Source of the DNA: Ardenticatenales bacterium
GTDB taxonomy: Bacteria; Chloroflexota; Anaerolineae; Promineifilales; Promineifilaceae
DNA length: 64,000 nucleotides
Assembly: GCA_020634515.1 (NCBI GenBank)
Contig: JACKBL010000010.1
Span: 116,425 to 180,424 of the forward strand
Reading direction: 5' to 3'
The notes beneath the pieces are model-generated. The model was not told the origin of the DNA. It ran no database searches and worked only from the letters and a program-made list of their open reading frames with translations. Shown piece after piece: positions 8,816 through 16,969 of the stretch. The stretch's first letter is position 1. Each line of letters starts with the position of its first letter. The position numbers and the translations under genes are program-made.

Positions 8816-8857
8816 CGAGCGAGGGACATTTTAACAGAATCAGAGAACCTGACAACC

Positions 8858-8898
8858 AAAAAAAACAGCCCGGCGCGGGGTGGCGGAAGCCGCCGGGC
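8858..8898 (-). terminator. Intrinsic terminator upstream of the nuo promoter (minus strand)
   Basis: Perfect 8-bp stem GCCCGGCG/CGCCGGGC (8868-8875 with 8891-8898) followed on the minus strand by eight T residues. No minus-strand gene lies to its right, so it probably stops antisense transcription before it reaches the nuo promoter. Confidence 0.65.
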
Positions 8899-8973
8899 AG
8901 GGATGCCGAACGGAAGAGGCTGGCGTGCCGTCATGCCTCCGGCGCTCATGACCAGGTTCACGAATCTCACCCA

Positions 8974-9002
8974 TTAACGCGGGCTACCGATCCTGCTATA
9001 AT
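8974..9002 (+). promoter_or_regulatory. Sigma70-type promoter of the panB-panE-panC operon
   Basis: TTAACG (8974-8979), 17-bp spacer, consensus TATAAT (8997-9002). It points toward panB, whose ATG is about 145 bases downstream, leaving a moderately long leader containing one TGCCGGCA palindrome (9044). Confidence 0.7.
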
Positions 9003-9146
9003 GGGGATTGCCCATTACCTGGATCGTAGATTGACCGGGATAATGCCGGCATTTCACCATAACACAAGCGTGGAATGGACCACAAACGTGGCGTCCTCTT
9101 TCATCCGCGCCCCGTTTTCCTGGCCCCTACCCCAAAGGAGGGTACC

Positions 9147-10037
9147 ATGTCCACAACCTCCGTCGCCGCGGCGGCCACCACGACCGCACCCGCGCGGCGC
9201 AAGCAAACCATTCGCAATTTTCAATTGAAGAAGCAACGGGGCGAGCCTATCACCCTGCTCACGGCTTATGACTATGCGACAGCGCTGGCGGTGGACAATG
9301 CCGGCATCGACAGCATCCTCGTCGGTGATTCCCTGGGCATGGTCGTCCTCGGCTACGAAACCACGCTGCCCGTCACCATGAGCGATATGCTGCACCATTG
9401 CCGCGCCGTGGCCCGCGGGGCGCGGTACGCCCTCCTGATTGGCGACATGCCGTTCATGTCCTATCAGGTCTCCGTGCCCGAAGCCATCCATAACGCGGGC
9501 CGCTTTTTGCAGGAAGCGGGCATGGACGCAGTGAAGCTGGAAGGGGGACGGGAACGGGTAGAGGCGATCAAGGGGATTGTGAATGCCGGCATTCCCGTCA
9601 TGGGACACCTCGGCCTCACCCCACAAAGCGTCCACCAACTCGGCGGCTTCCGCACCCAGGCCAAAACCGCCCCCGCCGCCCGCCGCCTCATCGAAGATGC
9701 CCGCCGCCTGCAAGACGCCGGCTGCTTCAGCCTCGTCCTGGAAGCTATCCCCACCCAACTCGCCCGCTACGTCTCGCAACAACTAGACATCCCCACCATC
9801 GGCATCGGCGCGGGCATCGGCTGCGATGGGCAGGTCCTCGTCACCCACGATCTGCTCGGCCTCTTCGACCGCTTCACGCCCAAATTCGTGCGCCAATACG
9901 CCAACCTGCACCAGGTTATGGCGGACGCCTTCGCCGCCTACAAAGCGGAGGTAGAAACGGGCAGCTTCCCCACCGCCGCCCACGGCACGGAAATGGACGA
10001 GGCGGAGTGGGAATCACTCCTGGCAAGCCTGTCATGA
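9147..10037 (+). CDS. panB: 3-methyl-2-oxobutanoate hydroxymethyltransferase
   Basis: Transfers a hydroxymethyl group from 5,10-methylene-THF to 2-oxoisovalerate to give ketopantoate, the first committed step to pantothenate. Motifs include LTAYDYATALAVDNAGIDSILVGDSLGM near the N-terminus, the metal/substrate region DAVKLEGG, GIPVMGHLGLTPQSVHQLGG and the catalytic region LVLEAIP, with IGIGAGIGCDGQVLVTHDLLG near residue 230. I start at ATG 9147 because AAAGGAGGG precedes it; an ATG 24 codons upstream lacks this. The first about 18 residues are Ala/Thr-rich. The stop overlaps panE as ATGA. Confidence 0.95.
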   Translation: MSTTSVAAAATTTAPARRKQTIRNFQLKKQRGEPITLLTAYDYATALAVDNAGIDSILVGDSLGMVVLGYETTLPVTMSDMLHHCRAVARGARYALLIGDMPFMSYQVSVPEAIHNAGRFLQEAGMDAVKLEGGRERVEAIKGIVNAGIPVMGHLGLTPQSVHQLGGFRTQAKTAPAARRLIEDARRLQDAGCFSLVLEAIPTQLARYVSQQLDIPTIGIGAGIGCDGQVLVTHDLLGLFDRFTPKFVRQYANLHQVMADAFAAYKAEVETGSFPTAAHGTEMDEAEWESLLASLS

Positions 10038-10966
10038 AAGAGCCTGTCCTCATCGTGGGCACGGGGGCCATGGCCTGCCTCTTTGCCGCCCGCCTGGCCG
10101 CCGGCGGCATGGGCGTGACCATGCTCGGATCGTGGGAAGCGGGATTGGCCGCCTTGCAAGCGGACGGCGTGCGCCTGCGCGAGGCGGATGGCCGCGAACA
10201 GCGGTTCCCCGTGCGCGCCACGTCGCAGCCCGCCGAATGCGGCGGCATCCCGCGCGCCATCGTCCTGGTCAAATCCTGGCAAACGCCCCACGCCGCCGCC
10301 CGGCTGGCACGCGCCTTGCCGCCGGATGGCGTGGCCCTCAGCCTGCAAAATGGCCTGGGCAACCGGGAGACGCTGGCTCAGGCGTTAGGCGCGGAGCGGG
10401 TGGCGTTGGGCGTGACCACGGTGGGGGCCGCTTTGGTCGCGCCCGGCGTTGTGCAGGCGGGCGGCACGGGCGTGACCTCGCTCGGCCCGCACGGGCGCGC
10501 CAACTCCCTACGCGAAATGCTGCGCCAGGCGGATTTTAGCGTGGACGTGGTGACGAATCTGGATAGTCTGCTGTGGGGAAAGTTGGCGATTAATGCCGGC
10601 ATCAATCCCCTCACCGCCCTCCTCCGCATCCCCAACGGCCAACTGCTCCACCGCCCCACCGCCACCGCCCTTATGCACGCCGCCGCCCTCGAAACCGCCA
10701 CCGTCGCCGCCGCCCTCGGCATCTCCCTCCCCTTCCCCGATCCCGCCGATGCCGTCACCGCCGTCGCCACGCGCACTGCCGGCAACATCTCCTCCATGCT
10801 GCAGGACATCCAACGTGGCGCGCCCACGGAAATCGAAGCCATCTGCGGCGAAATCATACGCGCCGGCGAGTCCGTGGGCATCCCCACTCCCATCAACCGC
10901 ACCCTCTACCAACTCGTCGCCGCCCTCGCCGCGCCACCCGACGAACCGCTCCCCCAGAACCCATGA
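10034..10966 (+). CDS. panE: Ketopantoate reductase (2-dehydropantoate 2-reductase)
   Basis: NADPH-dependent reduction of ketopantoate to pantoate. The 310-residue protein has an N-terminal dinucleotide site VGTGAMACLFAARLA, the conserved LVKSWQT region, LSLQNGLGN, GVTTVGA, and the catalytic lysine helix LLWGKLAINAGINPLTALL followed by the C-terminal ApbA/PanE domain ending in PTPINRTLYQLV. Both ends overlap their neighbours by ATGA (panB before, panC after), indicating a tightly coupled operon. The + strand turns from G-rich to C-rich at the palindrome at 10594 within this gene. Confidence 0.94.
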   Translation: MKEPVLIVGTGAMACLFAARLAAGGMGVTMLGSWEAGLAALQADGVRLREADGREQRFPVRATSQPAECGGIPRAIVLVKSWQTPHAAARLARALPPDGVALSLQNGLGNRETLAQALGAERVALGVTTVGAALVAPGVVQAGGTGVTSLGPHGRANSLREMLRQADFSVDVVTNLDSLLWGKLAINAGINPLTALLRIPNGQLLHRPTATALMHAAALETATVAAALGISLPFPDPADAVTAVATRTAGNISSMLQDIQRGAPTEIEAICGEIIRAGESVGIPTPINRTLYQLVAALAAPPDEPLPQNP

Positions 10967-11799
10967 AAACAGTCACATCACTTTCCGATCTGCGCGCTGC
11001 CCGCGCCGACCTGCCCCAACCCGTCGGCCTCGTGCCCACCATGGGCTATCTCCACGAAGGCCACCTCTCGCTGGTCCGCCGCGCCCGCGCCGAGTGCGCC
11101 AGCGTCGTCGTCAGCATCTTTGTCAACCCCGCCCAGTTTGGACCACAAGAAGACCTGGACGCCTACCCCCGCGACCTGGCGCGCGACCTGGCGCTGCTGC
11201 GCGGGGCGCAAGCCGACCTGGTGTGGACGCCCACGCCGGACATCATCTATCCACCCGATTTCCAAACTTGGGTAGAAGTAACCGACGTCACCCGCCCCCT
11301 GGAGGGAGCCATGCGTCCCGGCCATTTTCGCGGCGTGGCCACCGTCGTCAGCAAGCTATTCAACAGCGCGCAGCCGCAAAAAGCATACTTTGGGCAAAAA
11401 GACGCGCAGCAAGTGGTGGTGGTGCGGCAAATGACGCGCGACTTGAATTTTCCCGTGGAGATTGTGGTCTGCCCCACGGACCGCGAGGCGGATGGCCTGG
11501 CGCGTTCCAGCCGCAATGTCTATCTGGACGCGGCGCAGCGGCAGGCGGCCACCGTGCTGTTCCGCGCGCTCGCGGCGGCGCGCCGGGCGCACGAAGATGG
11601 CGCGCGTCACGCGGACGACTTGCGCCGCATCATGGCGGAAACGATCAACGCCGAACCGCTGGCGCGCCTGGCGTACGCCTCCTGCGCCCACCCAGACACA
11701 TTGGACGAATTGCACGGGGATGTGCGGCGCGCCTTGCTCTCCCTGGCCGTGTTCATCGGCAAGACGCGCCTGATTGATAACGTGGTGATTGGCGAGTAG
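10963..11799 (+). CDS. panC: Pantothenate synthetase
   Basis: Condenses pantoate and beta-alanine with ATP. The 278-residue protein shows PTMGYLHEGHLSLVRRAR (HIGH-like site HEGH), VVSIFVNPAQFGPQEDLDAYPR, PLEGAMRPGHFRGVATVVSKLF, AYFGQKDAQQ and the KMSKS-like LARSSRNVYL. Start overlaps panE as ATGA. panD is not in the operon, so beta-alanine supply is encoded elsewhere or uses another route. Confidence 0.96.
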   Translation: MKTVTSLSDLRAARADLPQPVGLVPTMGYLHEGHLSLVRRARAECASVVVSIFVNPAQFGPQEDLDAYPRDLARDLALLRGAQADLVWTPTPDIIYPPDFQTWVEVTDVTRPLEGAMRPGHFRGVATVVSKLFNSAQPQKAYFGQKDAQQVVVVRQMTRDLNFPVEIVVCPTDREADGLARSSRNVYLDAAQRQAATVLFRALAAARRAHEDGARHADDLRRIMAETINAEPLARLAYASCAHPDTLDELHGDVRRALLSLAVFIGKTRLIDNVVIGE

Positions 11800-11872
11800 C
11801 GAGGGGCAGGTGGCGAGGGGCAGGTGGCGAGTAAGATTCTGCCTTCTGCCCTCTGCCCCCTGCCTTCCACAT
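11800..11872. other. Convergent intergenic spacer with short direct and mirrored repeats
   Basis: Between panC and a minus-strand gene. It holds two copies of GAGGGGCAGGTGGC followed by a run of CTGCC units, which can pair imperfectly with the GGCAGG units. It may act as a bidirectional terminator, but no clear T-tract is present. Confidence 0.4.
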
Positions 11873-13255
11873 TTACGGCAATGTGATGGTGTTCATTAAC
11901 TGATTGCTGTTCAGCGGATCGAAGTGGGTATTGGGGCCGCGGGTGATGTTGAGGACGTTGAGGCTGTAGTTGCCGGGTCCAGCGTAGGGGATGAACAGGA
12001 AGACGTAGCCGTTATTGTTGGTTGTGCCGTTTACCACCTGTATGGAGCCGTCGGGACGCTGCCATGCGCCCTGGACGGCGGCGTTGGGCACGGATGCCCC
12101 CTGCTCGTTGCGCACCGTCACGCGGGCAATCACCAACTGGTTGCCGCCGACGGTGTAGGGGAAGAGATTGATGGCTTGTGCGCGCAGGCAGTTTTGCGCG
12201 CACTGGCCGACGGGCGTGAGTAGCACGGCGTCATACTGCATGGTGGCGCTGTTGTAGGCGCGCCCCACCATCTGGCGGGCGTCGTTGATGTCGGAGGTGA
12301 GGGTGATGGAATAATCGCTGAACTGGTTGATCAGCAAGTCATCAACGTGTACCAGATAGGAGGAGACCGTCATGGTGCAGGTGAGGCAGTACCATCCTTG
12401 AATGCCGCCGGGGTCTGACGATTCCAACGTTTCCCCGACGCCGACGAAATACTGGTTGTTGTTCAGGCCTTGAATCTGGGCGATGGCTGCTTCCGGTCCA
12501 ATCAGGGACCACTCGGTTTGGTTGAACAGGTGCGCCAGACGCTCATTGACGCCATCGCTGGCGTTGCCGGCAATTCCATGGGCATCATTGATCGCTCGCA
12601 GTTCCGTGAACGGATAGCCGGGCGCGTTCCCCAGGTTTTCCACCTGGCTGCCCATCAGCAGTTGCGTCCCACCCACAATCCAGTTTTCCTCATTGATGGC
12701 GTAGGGCAGCGCGTTGAAACCCAGTTCCGTCAAATCCTGGCAGCCCACCCCCGGCACATAGCGAATGCCAATCTGTTGGCTGCCTCCGATGGTGCGATGC
12801 CCGATGATCACATTGTTATCGTTCAGCGCGATGCCTTCGATCACTTCGTTGTTACACAAAGCATTGAAGACGTACCCTTCCGCGCCGGGGGTCCAGAGCG
12901 CCAGGCGTTTGCCGGAAGTGGCATTCCACACGCTGCCCAGGATGAAGGCGTTGTTATTGACGTCGGCCACCTCCGCATCGGTGGCGAACGGCGGCAGGGG
13001 CAGATAGACGCGCTGCCCGGCCTGCGCGTCCCAAACCCAGCCACGATGCTTTTGGTTGGGTGTAATATAATTGCCCACGGCTGTGCCATCCTGGTTCAGG
13101 CTGGGGGCGCTGACAGACGCGCCGACGGACGTTTCCGCGCCCAGAAAGGTGATACGATAGCTAGGCGGCGTGGCCGCCGGGGTGTGCGCGGCCAGCGCAA
13201 TCGTCGTTGTGAAGAGCAGCAGGAATGCCGCTAATGTAATGAAAATGCGTTTCAT
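11873..13255 (-). CDS. Secreted protein with HAF-like repeats
   Basis: A 460-residue exported protein of unknown role. Residues 1-23 form a signal peptide (MKRIFITLAAFLLLFTTTIALA). The body contains repeated units of the type AINEENWIVGG, ALNDNNVIIGHR and DINDARQMVGRAY, which resemble the extracellular HAF repeat family (beta-propeller-like). The last about 95 residues (VIARVTVRNEQGASVPNAAVQG onward) look like an Ig-like/carboxypeptidase-regulatory domain. No lipobox or sortase signal is visible. A GGAGGTCTCTC ribosome-binding site precedes the ATG. It is monocistronic and convergent with panC. Function unassigned. Confidence 0.85.
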   Translation of the reverse strand: MKRIFITLAAFLLLFTTTIALAAHTPAATPPSYRITFLGAETSVGASVSAPSLNQDGTAVGNYITPNQKHRGWVWDAQAGQRVYLPLPPFATDAEVADVNNNAFILGSVWNATSGKRLALWTPGAEGYVFNALCNNEVIEGIALNDNNVIIGHRTIGGSQQIGIRYVPGVGCQDLTELGFNALPYAINEENWIVGGTQLLMGSQVENLGNAPGYPFTELRAINDAHGIAGNASDGVNERLAHLFNQTEWSLIGPEAAIAQIQGLNNNQYFVGVGETLESSDPGGIQGWYCLTCTMTVSSYLVHVDDLLINQFSDYSITLTSDINDARQMVGRAYNSATMQYDAVLLTPVGQCAQNCLRAQAINLFPYTVGGNQLVIARVTVRNEQGASVPNAAVQGAWQRPDGSIQVVNGTTNNNGYVFLFIPYAGPGNYSLNVLNITRGPNTHFDPLNSNQLMNTITLP

Positions 13256-13599
13256 GAGAGACCTCCGTGTTTACACATATTCAAAGATTGGCTCTTTCTG
13301 GGGGAATGAACCACTCTTCGATAGAAACAGGTTATCAGGCAGGCGACCGTCGCATCAGGCAGCGGATCGCGCAGGCACGGGGAAGATAACAGAATGCCGA
13401 TCAGAAATCGATCATTGCGCGCGAACCAAGCTGACGATGCAATTCCGTACTTTACTTCATCGACGGTCCCAAGTAGCCCTCCGAAAACAAGTTCACGTTT
13501 TCATCGGACGGCTACTGACAAGCTGTCCGCACAATTCCGCTAACTTAATTGCGGACAGACACTAATCACCGACTGACCACTTTTCCCGGAGAAGATACT
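13256..13599. other. Intergenic region with two repeat fragments
   Basis: Divergent promoter region of the secreted protein and coaX. It holds GACGATGCAATTCCGTACTTTA (about 13433-13454), which recurs at 56349-56370, and a copy of the CTGACAAGCTGTCCG repeat (13509-13562). I see no gene. Confidence 0.6.
13509..13562. repeat. Dispersed repeat (CTGACAAGCTGTCCG family), copy 2
   Basis: Contains GGCTACTGACAAGCTGTCCG and a later GCGGACAG, matching the copy at 2061-2120 over most of its length. It lies just upstream of the coaX ribosome-binding site. Confidence 0.7.
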
Positions 13600-14364
13600 A
13601 TGTTGCTGACCATCGACATTGGCAATACTAATGTTACGTTGGGGTTGTACGAGGGGGAGGTGTTGGGTCCGCGCTGGCGGCTGGCTACGGATCATCAGCG
13701 GATGCCGGATGAGTTTGGGTTGCAGCTTTTGGGGTTGTTGGGGCATGGGGGGGTGTCCGTGCCGGCATTAACGGGCGTGAGTCTGGCGTCGGTCGTGCCG
13801 CCGTTGACGAGCCGGGTGGCGCAGGCGTGCCGGCATTATTTGCGGCAGGATCCGTTGGTGATAGATGCCGGCATCAAAACAGGCATTCGTCTCCGTGTGG
13901 AAAACCCCCGCGCCGTCGGTGCGGACCGCGTCGTGGACGCCGTCGCCGTCAAACACCTCTACGGTGGCCCCGCCTGCGTCATCGATTTTGGAACCGCCAC
14001 CACCTTCGACGCCATCTCCCCCGCCGGTGACTACCTCGGCGGAGCCATTGCCCCCGGCATCACCATCGGCGCGGAGGGCCTGTACCAACGCACCGCCAAG
14101 CTCCCCCGCGTTGACGTGCAGCGTCCCCCATCCGTCATTGGTCGCAACACCATCCACGCCATGCAATCTGGCCTCCTCTTCGGCTATGTGGCCATGGTTG
14201 AAGGCATGGTCGAACGATTTCGCGCGGAATTGGGAACACAAATGAAAGTTTTGGCCACCGGCGGCCTCGCCGAGATAATCGCCAGCGAAACGCGCATCAT
14301 CGACCAGATTGTGCCCTGGCTCACACTGGATGGCCTGCGCATCCTCTGGCAGTTGAACCGATAA
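13600..14364 (+). CDS. coaX: Type III pantothenate kinase
   Basis: Phosphorylates pantothenate, the first step of CoA synthesis, completing the pan gene group nearby. The 254-residue protein begins with the phosphate-binding MLLTIDIGNTNVTLGLY and has GADRVVDAVA, the catalytic-region CVIDFGTATTFDAI, GGAIAPGITIGAEGLYQRTAKLP and LATGGLAEII, all typical of CoaX. Start ATG 13600 follows GGAGAAG. Three TGCCGGCA palindromes fall within 110 bases (13760, 13828, 13866), and the coding strand turns from very G-rich to C-rich at the last. Confidence 0.95.
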   Translation: MLLTIDIGNTNVTLGLYEGEVLGPRWRLATDHQRMPDEFGLQLLGLLGHGGVSVPALTGVSLASVVPPLTSRVAQACRHYLRQDPLVIDAGIKTGIRLRVENPRAVGADRVVDAVAVKHLYGGPACVIDFGTATTFDAISPAGDYLGGAIAPGITIGAEGLYQRTAKLPRVDVQRPPSVIGRNTIHAMQSGLLFGYVAMVEGMVERFRAELGTQMKVLATGGLAEIIASETRIIDQIVPWLTLDGLRILWQLNR

Positions 14365-14381
14365 CAAGGAGCGAAGACTCT

Positions 14382-14476
14382 ACTGAAAAAAGGCCAAAAA
14401 CCGGGTTTTTACACATGAACCACTCTGGCAATTTCGGCCGGACACTCGAAAAACCCGGTTTTTTCAGTGAACTCAA
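14382..14476. repeat. AAAAACCGGGTTTTT inverted-repeat element, copy 1
   Basis: Outer ends ACTGAAAAAA (14382-14391) and TTTTTTCAGT (14459-14468). The inner arms AAAAACCGGGTTTTT and AAAAACCCGGTTTTT pair over 15 bp with about a 40-base loop, ending in a T-run. It lies 17 bp after coaX and may terminate its transcript. A near-identical copy is at 23550-23642. Confidence 0.8.
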
Positions 14477-14659
14477 CGGTTATCCGTGAAATTTCTGCAA
14501 ATTCATATCCGATTTGGAATCAGCCAGGTCTATCTGGTTTGGGACACGCGCCCCCCCTATGCTATAATTCAGGAAATTACCTCTCTTCAACGTGCCACTT
14601 ACCTGATAAAGGGAGGAATTTCGGTCAACGAGTCCTCCACGGGTGTGTTATATGCCAGT

Positions 14660-14730
14660 TTTCCAGATCGGACACCACTCCCGTGGTCCGATTTTCCAAA
14701 TCGGACACCACCAACCCGCATTCCGATTTA
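14660..14730. repeat. AATCGGA-type short inverted repeats
   Basis: Alternating TCCGATT and AATCGGA units (for example TCCGATTTTCCAAATCGGA) spaced about 30 bases apart. The same unit type recurs in the tandem array at 26081-26203. Confidence 0.6.
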
Positions 14731-14735
14731 GCTTC

Positions 14736-14866
14736 GGTGTGTTTCAAATAGGTTGCTCAGGCTGCCTGCGCCGTAGGACAATTTGCCTAAATTGTCCCTT
14801 CACGGCGGAGGACAATTCGGCGAATTGTCCTACAGCAAACAATAGTCAACTGAAATGAAACACACC
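14736..14866. repeat. MITE-like element with GGTGTGTTTCA termini, copy 1 (131 bp)
   Basis: Terminal inverted repeats GGTGTGTTTCA (14736-14746) and TGAAACACACC (14856-14866) enclose two internal hairpins: GGACAATTT...AAATTGTCC and GGACAATTC...GAATTGTCC. A second copy of identical length is at 38643-38773. No transposase is encoded, so it would need to move in trans. Confidence 0.85.
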
Positions 14867-14969
14867 CTTTAGCTTCTCAATTATTTTCAACCGAAATGGA
14901 GCACACCCTGGCTGATCGTGATGTAAATGCCGGCATTTCCCTCACGCTTCGCAACGATTCACCACCATG

Positions 14970-15045
14970 CTTCCCGGAAGCTGTCTTGATACTACATGAC
15001 TTGAATAATGAAACGGTTTGGGTCTGAAATTGAGCTTCCAGGAAG
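14970..15045. repeat. CTTCCCGGAAGCT inverted-repeat element, copy B (76 bp)
   Basis: Left end CTTCCCGGAAGCT (14970-14982), right end AGCTTCCAGGAAG (15033-15045) with one mismatch. The interior (TTGAATAATGAAACGGTTTG region) is homologous to the copy at 38285-38360, and the similarity continues about 30 bases past the right end. Confidence 0.8.
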
Positions 15046-15110
15046 GCCCCTGGGACCATGCACCCCTGAAGCCACGTGATTACGATTGTTCTTGCTCAGA
15101 GGATCCCCTT

Positions 15111-15833
15111 ATGTCAGGAGTAGAAATTCAACTTCAACGCATCCTTGTGGCGGAAGATGATTTTCACATACAGGACATTGTCCGGCGGGCGCTGAACGCG
15201 GAAGGATTCGCGGTTGTGTCCGCCGCCAACGGCGCGGAAGCCCTCAGGTTGATCCGTCGTCATGGCCTGCCCCACCTGGCTGTCGTCGATATTCACATGC
15301 CCGTCATGGGAGGACTCGAGTTTTGCCGTCGTGTCCTCAACTTCTGTGACCTGCCCATCATCATGCTCACCGGCGTGGACGACGAAGAGGTTATCGTCCG
15401 CAGCATTGAGCAGTACGCCGAAGACTACGTGATTAAGCCATTCCGCCCGCGCGAACTCGTGGCCCGCGTGCGCCGTGTTCTGCGCCGCATCGGAGACTTC
15501 GGGTATACGCTGGCGCCCCTTATCCACGTTGATCCCCATTTGCAGATTGATTTCGCCAACCGCAAGGCGATTGTCGCCAACGAAGAAATCATCCTCACCC
15601 CCATTGAGACCAAACTGCTCTACATTCTCATGCGCAACTCCGGGCGCATTGTCACCACGGAGTTCCTCCTCAACCGCCTCTGGCCTTTAGAGGAAGCGCA
15701 AGAAAATCGGCTGCGCGTCCACGTCCACAACGTGCGCCAGAAAGTCGAATGCGATCCCGGCCAACCTTATTACATTGTCTCCGAAAGGGGCGTTGGCTAC
15801 CGCTTCCCCGAACAATTCTCCGCCGCCCAGTGA
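15111..15833 (+). CDS. OmpR/PhoB-family response regulator (orphan)
   Basis: A 240-residue two-component regulator. The receiver domain spans about 10-125, with acidic pocket EDD (15-17), phosphoacceptor Asp60 in VVDIHMPVMGG, Thr in MLTG (86-88) and Lys109 in YVIKPFRPREL. The winged-helix DNA-binding domain (about 140-235) shows ILTPIETKLLYILMRNSGRIV and LRVHVHNVRQKVE ending YIVSERGVGYRF. ATG 15111 is preceded by AGAGGA. No histidine kinase is adjacent, so its partner and targets are unknown. An upstream ATG would add 31 residues encoded partly by a repeat element and is unlikely. Confidence 0.93.
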   Translation: MSGVEIQLQRILVAEDDFHIQDIVRRALNAEGFAVVSAANGAEALRLIRRHGLPHLAVVDIHMPVMGGLEFCRRVLNFCDLPIIMLTGVDDEEVIVRSIEQYAEDYVIKPFRPRELVARVRRVLRRIGDFGYTLAPLIHVDPHLQIDFANRKAIVANEEIILTPIETKLLYILMRNSGRIVTTEFLLNRLWPLEEAQENRLRVHVHNVRQKVECDPGQPYYIVSERGVGYRFPEQFSAAQ

Positions 15834-15843
15834 TCCGCCCCGG

Positions 15844-16479
15844 TTATTCGCAAGACAACGTCAGCGTGCGATAAGGAAACACGTTGATCACCGTTGTGTC
15901 CATGAAAGACGTCTGATGCGCCACGCCCGCCCCATACTTGTGTACATGCCCGTGCAGCAAGTAACGCGGCTTCAAGTAGCGCATAAACGTGCGGAACACC
16001 TTGAAACCCGTGTGCGGCAAGTCTTTGTCGTCGTGAATCTCGTAAGGGGGCGAGTGCGTCACCAACACGTCCAACCGCCGCCCCAGTCGGCTTTGCGCCC
16101 ACATCAGGCGCGGCAAAAAGCGAGCCACCTCCAGCGTCATTTCCCGCTCCGTATACATCAATGGATCATGTGGGCGATACCGCATTGAGCCTTCTAACCC
16201 GGCCAGGAAGCAGCCCTCCACCACCATTGCGCGGCGGTGGAGGTCAACACCTCCCTGCACGCGGGATATAATGCGGCCATCGCTGCGATGTTGCGGACCG
16301 CCATCGTGATTGCCCTTGACGTACACCAGGGGGCAGTCAAAGGCGGATACCAGGAACTCCAGGTAATAAAAAGGAAGGTCTCCGCAGCCGATTAGCATTT
16401 CCACGCCGGGAAAACGCCCGCGCACGTCACTCGCGTACAAGTGTTGCATCACGGTATCGCTGACGGCCAAAACTTTCAT
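15844..16479 (-). CDS. Calcineurin-like metallophosphoesterase
   Basis: A 211-residue cytoplasmic phosphoesterase of unknown substrate. Motifs in order are VLAVSDT (metal-binding Asp, although the usual D-x-H histidine is not evident), IGCGDLP, YVKGNHDGG, VTHSPPYEIHDD and LLHGHVHKYG, covering most of the two-metal site. Start ATG 16479 (MKVLAVSDT) is preferred to an ATG 11 codons upstream because the fold begins directly at VLAVSD. It is convergent with the response regulator, with only 10 bases between the stops. Possible roles include cyclic-nucleotide or RNA/protein phosphoesterase; the sequence does not decide. Confidence 0.85.
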   Translation of the reverse strand: MKVLAVSDTVMQHLYASDVRGRFPGVEMLIGCGDLPFYYLEFLVSAFDCPLVYVKGNHDGGPQHRSDGRIISRVQGGVDLHRRAMVVEGCFLAGLEGSMRYRPHDPLMYTEREMTLEVARFLPRLMWAQSRLGRRLDVLVTHSPPYEIHDDKDLPHTGFKVFRTFMRYLKPRYLLHGHVHKYGAGVAHQTSFMDTTVINVFPYRTLTLSCE

Positions 16480-16517
16480 CACTATCAGTTCAAGAGGAAA
16501 CGAAAACGGCAATAAAC

Positions 16518-16570
16518 CTTCCCGGAAGCTCGGCTTCAGGCGAGAAGTGTCTCAAACAGCTTCCAGGAAG
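16518..16570. repeat. CTTCCCGGAAGCT inverted-repeat element, copy C (53 bp)
   Basis: Left end CTTCCCGGAAGCT (16518-16530), right end AGCTTCCAGGAAG (16558-16570). The shorter interior shares AAGTGTCTCAAA with the copy at 5975, so it looks like a deletion derivative. It lies between two minus-strand genes. Confidence 0.8.
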
Positions 16571-16577
16571 GGGATCG

Positions 16578-16880
16578 TCAGGTATCCCACTCGCGATCCT
16601 GGTTGTATGCCAGTTTGTCCAGGATAGCCTGCTCCAGATCAATGCCGGAGATGCTGGCAAGCTGCAAAAGGTACAGGGCCACGTCGGCGAGTTCGGCGGC
16701 CAATTCGTCCAGGTTAGCGGGTTCGTCGCGCCACTGGAAATGTTCCAGCACTTCAGCCGCTTCAATAGCCAGGGAGGCAGCCAGGTTACGGGGAGATTGT
16801 TGGCGGGGAGAATCAGGCGCGTACCAGCCCTTGCCGGCAACAAAGTCATGCATACGCGCTTCTAACTCTTTCAATTCCAT
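16578..16880 (-). CDS. MazG-like nucleotide pyrophosphohydrolase
   Basis: A 100-residue all-alpha NTP pyrophosphatase of the MazG/RS21-C6 (dCTP pyrophosphatase-like) type. The Mg-binding pattern is visible as SLAIEAAEVLEHFQW (ExxE) and ELAAELADVALYLLQLA (ExxD). Family members hydrolyse non-canonical or dCTP-type nucleotides to the monophosphate, cleaning the nucleotide pool. Length fits the small single-domain group. It lies downstream of gapdh on the same strand, but a hairpin separates them. The exact nucleotide substrate cannot be read from sequence. Confidence 0.88.
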   Translation of the reverse strand: MELKELEARMHDFVAGKGWYAPDSPRQQSPRNLAASLAIEAAEVLEHFQWRDEPANLDELAAELADVALYLLQLASISGIDLEQAILDKLAYNQDREWDT

Positions 16881-16888
16881 ATTAACTC

Positions 16889-16921
16889 AGGCGCGACGCA
16901 CCCGATGGATACGTCGCGCCT
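16889..16921. terminator. Stem-loop between gapdh and the MazG-like gene
   Basis: Perfect 10-bp stem AGGCGCGACG/CGTCGCGCCT (16889-16898 with 16912-16921), 13-base loop. There is no T-tract on the minus strand, so it may be a processing or attenuating hairpin rather than a full terminator. Stems sharing GCGACG occur at 43720, 48386 and 48429. Confidence 0.45.
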
Positions 16922-16969
16922 CTACTTGTTTTCCGTGCAGCGCGCCGACCGGCGCATCACACCACGAGA

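Larger units (their letters stand above)
14365..15110. other. Repeat-rich intergenic region, no gene recognised
   Basis: A 746-bp gap made largely of repeats: an AAAAACCGGGTTTTT element (14382-14476), AATCGGA-type inverted repeats (14660-14730), a 131-bp element with GGTGTGTTTCA terminal repeats (14736-14866) and a CTTCCCGGAAGCT element (14970-15045). TATAAT at 14563-14568 with TTGGGA 18 bases upstream could be a promoter, but lies far from the next start. Confidence 0.6.

Noticed and set aside
14470..14870. Several short plus-strand frames between coaX and the response regulator
   Set aside because: They are made of repeat-element sequence (AATCGGA units and the 131-bp element) and recur as equally short frames at the other copies.
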